In this document: positions 22,356 through 22,424 of the stretch, in pieces
Numbering within the stretch: the stretch's first letter is position 1
Layout of the letters: every line of letters starts with the position of its first letter
Source of the DNA: Alcaligenaceae bacterium UBA6179
Lineage (GTDB): Bacteria > Pseudomonadota > Gammaproteobacteria > Burkholderiales > Burkholderiaceae_B
Length of the DNA stretch: 22,424 nt
NCBI GenBank assembly: GCA_002422175.1
Contig: DITR01000076.1
Span: 1 to 22,424 of the forward strand
Direction of reading: 5' to 3'
Notes under the pieces: model-generated
What the model was told of the DNA's origin: nothing
Databases searched by the model: none
What the model saw: the letters and a program-made list of their open reading frames with translations, nothing else
Made by a program: the position numbers and the translations under genes

Positions 22356-22424
22356 CTACTGACCTGTAAATTTTGGGGTGCGTTTTTCTTTAAACGCTTT
22401 TCGGCCTTCGGCATAATCTAGGCT
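22356..22424 (-). CDS. C-terminus of an enoyl-CoA hydratase/isomerase family protein (partial)
   Basis: Only the last 22 residues and the TAG stop are inside the window, read from the right edge. The ending GRKAFKEKRTPKFTGQ is typical of crotonase-superfamily enoyl-CoA hydratases, where an F-x-E-K-R-x-P-x-F-x-G tail closes the protein. It stops about 75 bases before the binding-protein start, on the same strand, so it may be the upstream gene of the same operon. The rest cannot be judged here. Confidence 0.65.
   Translation of the reverse strand, partial: SLDYAEGRKAFKEKRTPKFTGQ

Overview
The window looks like a chromosomal segment of a Gram-negative proteobacterium, most likely a betaproteobacterium of the Burkholderiales (inferred from gene types and style, not proven). 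It has moderate to low GC content, a Tat-exported TRAP solute-binding protein, cydDC, a DUF3025 protein, an Ada/Ogt-type methyltransferase and a Ssu/Tau-type ABC operon. Genes are densely packed, and I see no phage, insertion sequence, rRNA, tRNA or CRISPR array.

Layout. (1) Positions 1-2573, plus strand: the 3' part of cydD overlapping a complete cydC (ABC exporter needed for cytochrome bd assembly). (2) Positions 2748-6114, plus strand: a small two-helix membrane protein, then a complete TRAP transporter (dctP with a twin-arginine signal, dctQ, dctM). (3) Positions 6192-14612, minus strand: an eight-gene operon coxM-coxS-coxL-coxG-coxD-coxE-mocA-(2OG-Fe(II) oxygenase). CoxL carries the AYRCSFR active-site loop diagnostic of true (form I) aerobic Mo-Cu carbon monoxide dehydrogenase, so the organism probably oxidises CO in air as a supplementary energy source. 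CoxM (FAD), CoxS (two 2Fe-2S clusters) and CoxL (Mo-MCD/Cu) form the enzyme; CoxG ties it to the membrane and quinone pool; CoxD (MoxR AAA+) and CoxE (VWA) mature the Cu/S centre; MocA makes the cytosine-dinucleotide cofactor. (4) Positions 14613-15177: an AT-rich divergent control region with several palindromes and a heptanucleotide tandem repeat. (5) Positions 15178-17890: a Met/His-rich six-helix membrane protein, a DUF3025 protein, an O6-alkylguanine-DNA alkyltransferase, and a hendecad-repeat coiled-coil protein with a C-terminal membrane anchor. (6) Positions 17920-22424, minus strand: the last residues of an enoyl-CoA hydratase-like protein, then an ABC importer (substrate-binding protein, permease, ATPase) followed by a PuuE-like deacetylase and an atypical SDR, probably an uptake-plus-catabolism cassette for an unidentified substrate.

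The most interesting idea is in region 3. The last cox-operon gene, overlapping mocA by four bases, encodes a 2OG-Fe(II) oxygenase. Crystal structures of form I CO dehydrogenase show a C-gamma-hydroxylated arginine immediately before the Cu-binding cysteine (here Arg381-Cys382). I know of no enzyme assigned to that modification, so this oxygenase is a testable candidate CoxL arginyl hydroxylase. Also notable are an intercistronic double hairpin between coxL and coxG, a 16-bp hairpin between the binding-protein and permease genes of the ABC operon, an in-frame coxD/coxE junction with a TTG start, and a divergent membrane protein whose helices carry His/Met residues at i,i+4 spacing, as copper-handling helices can.
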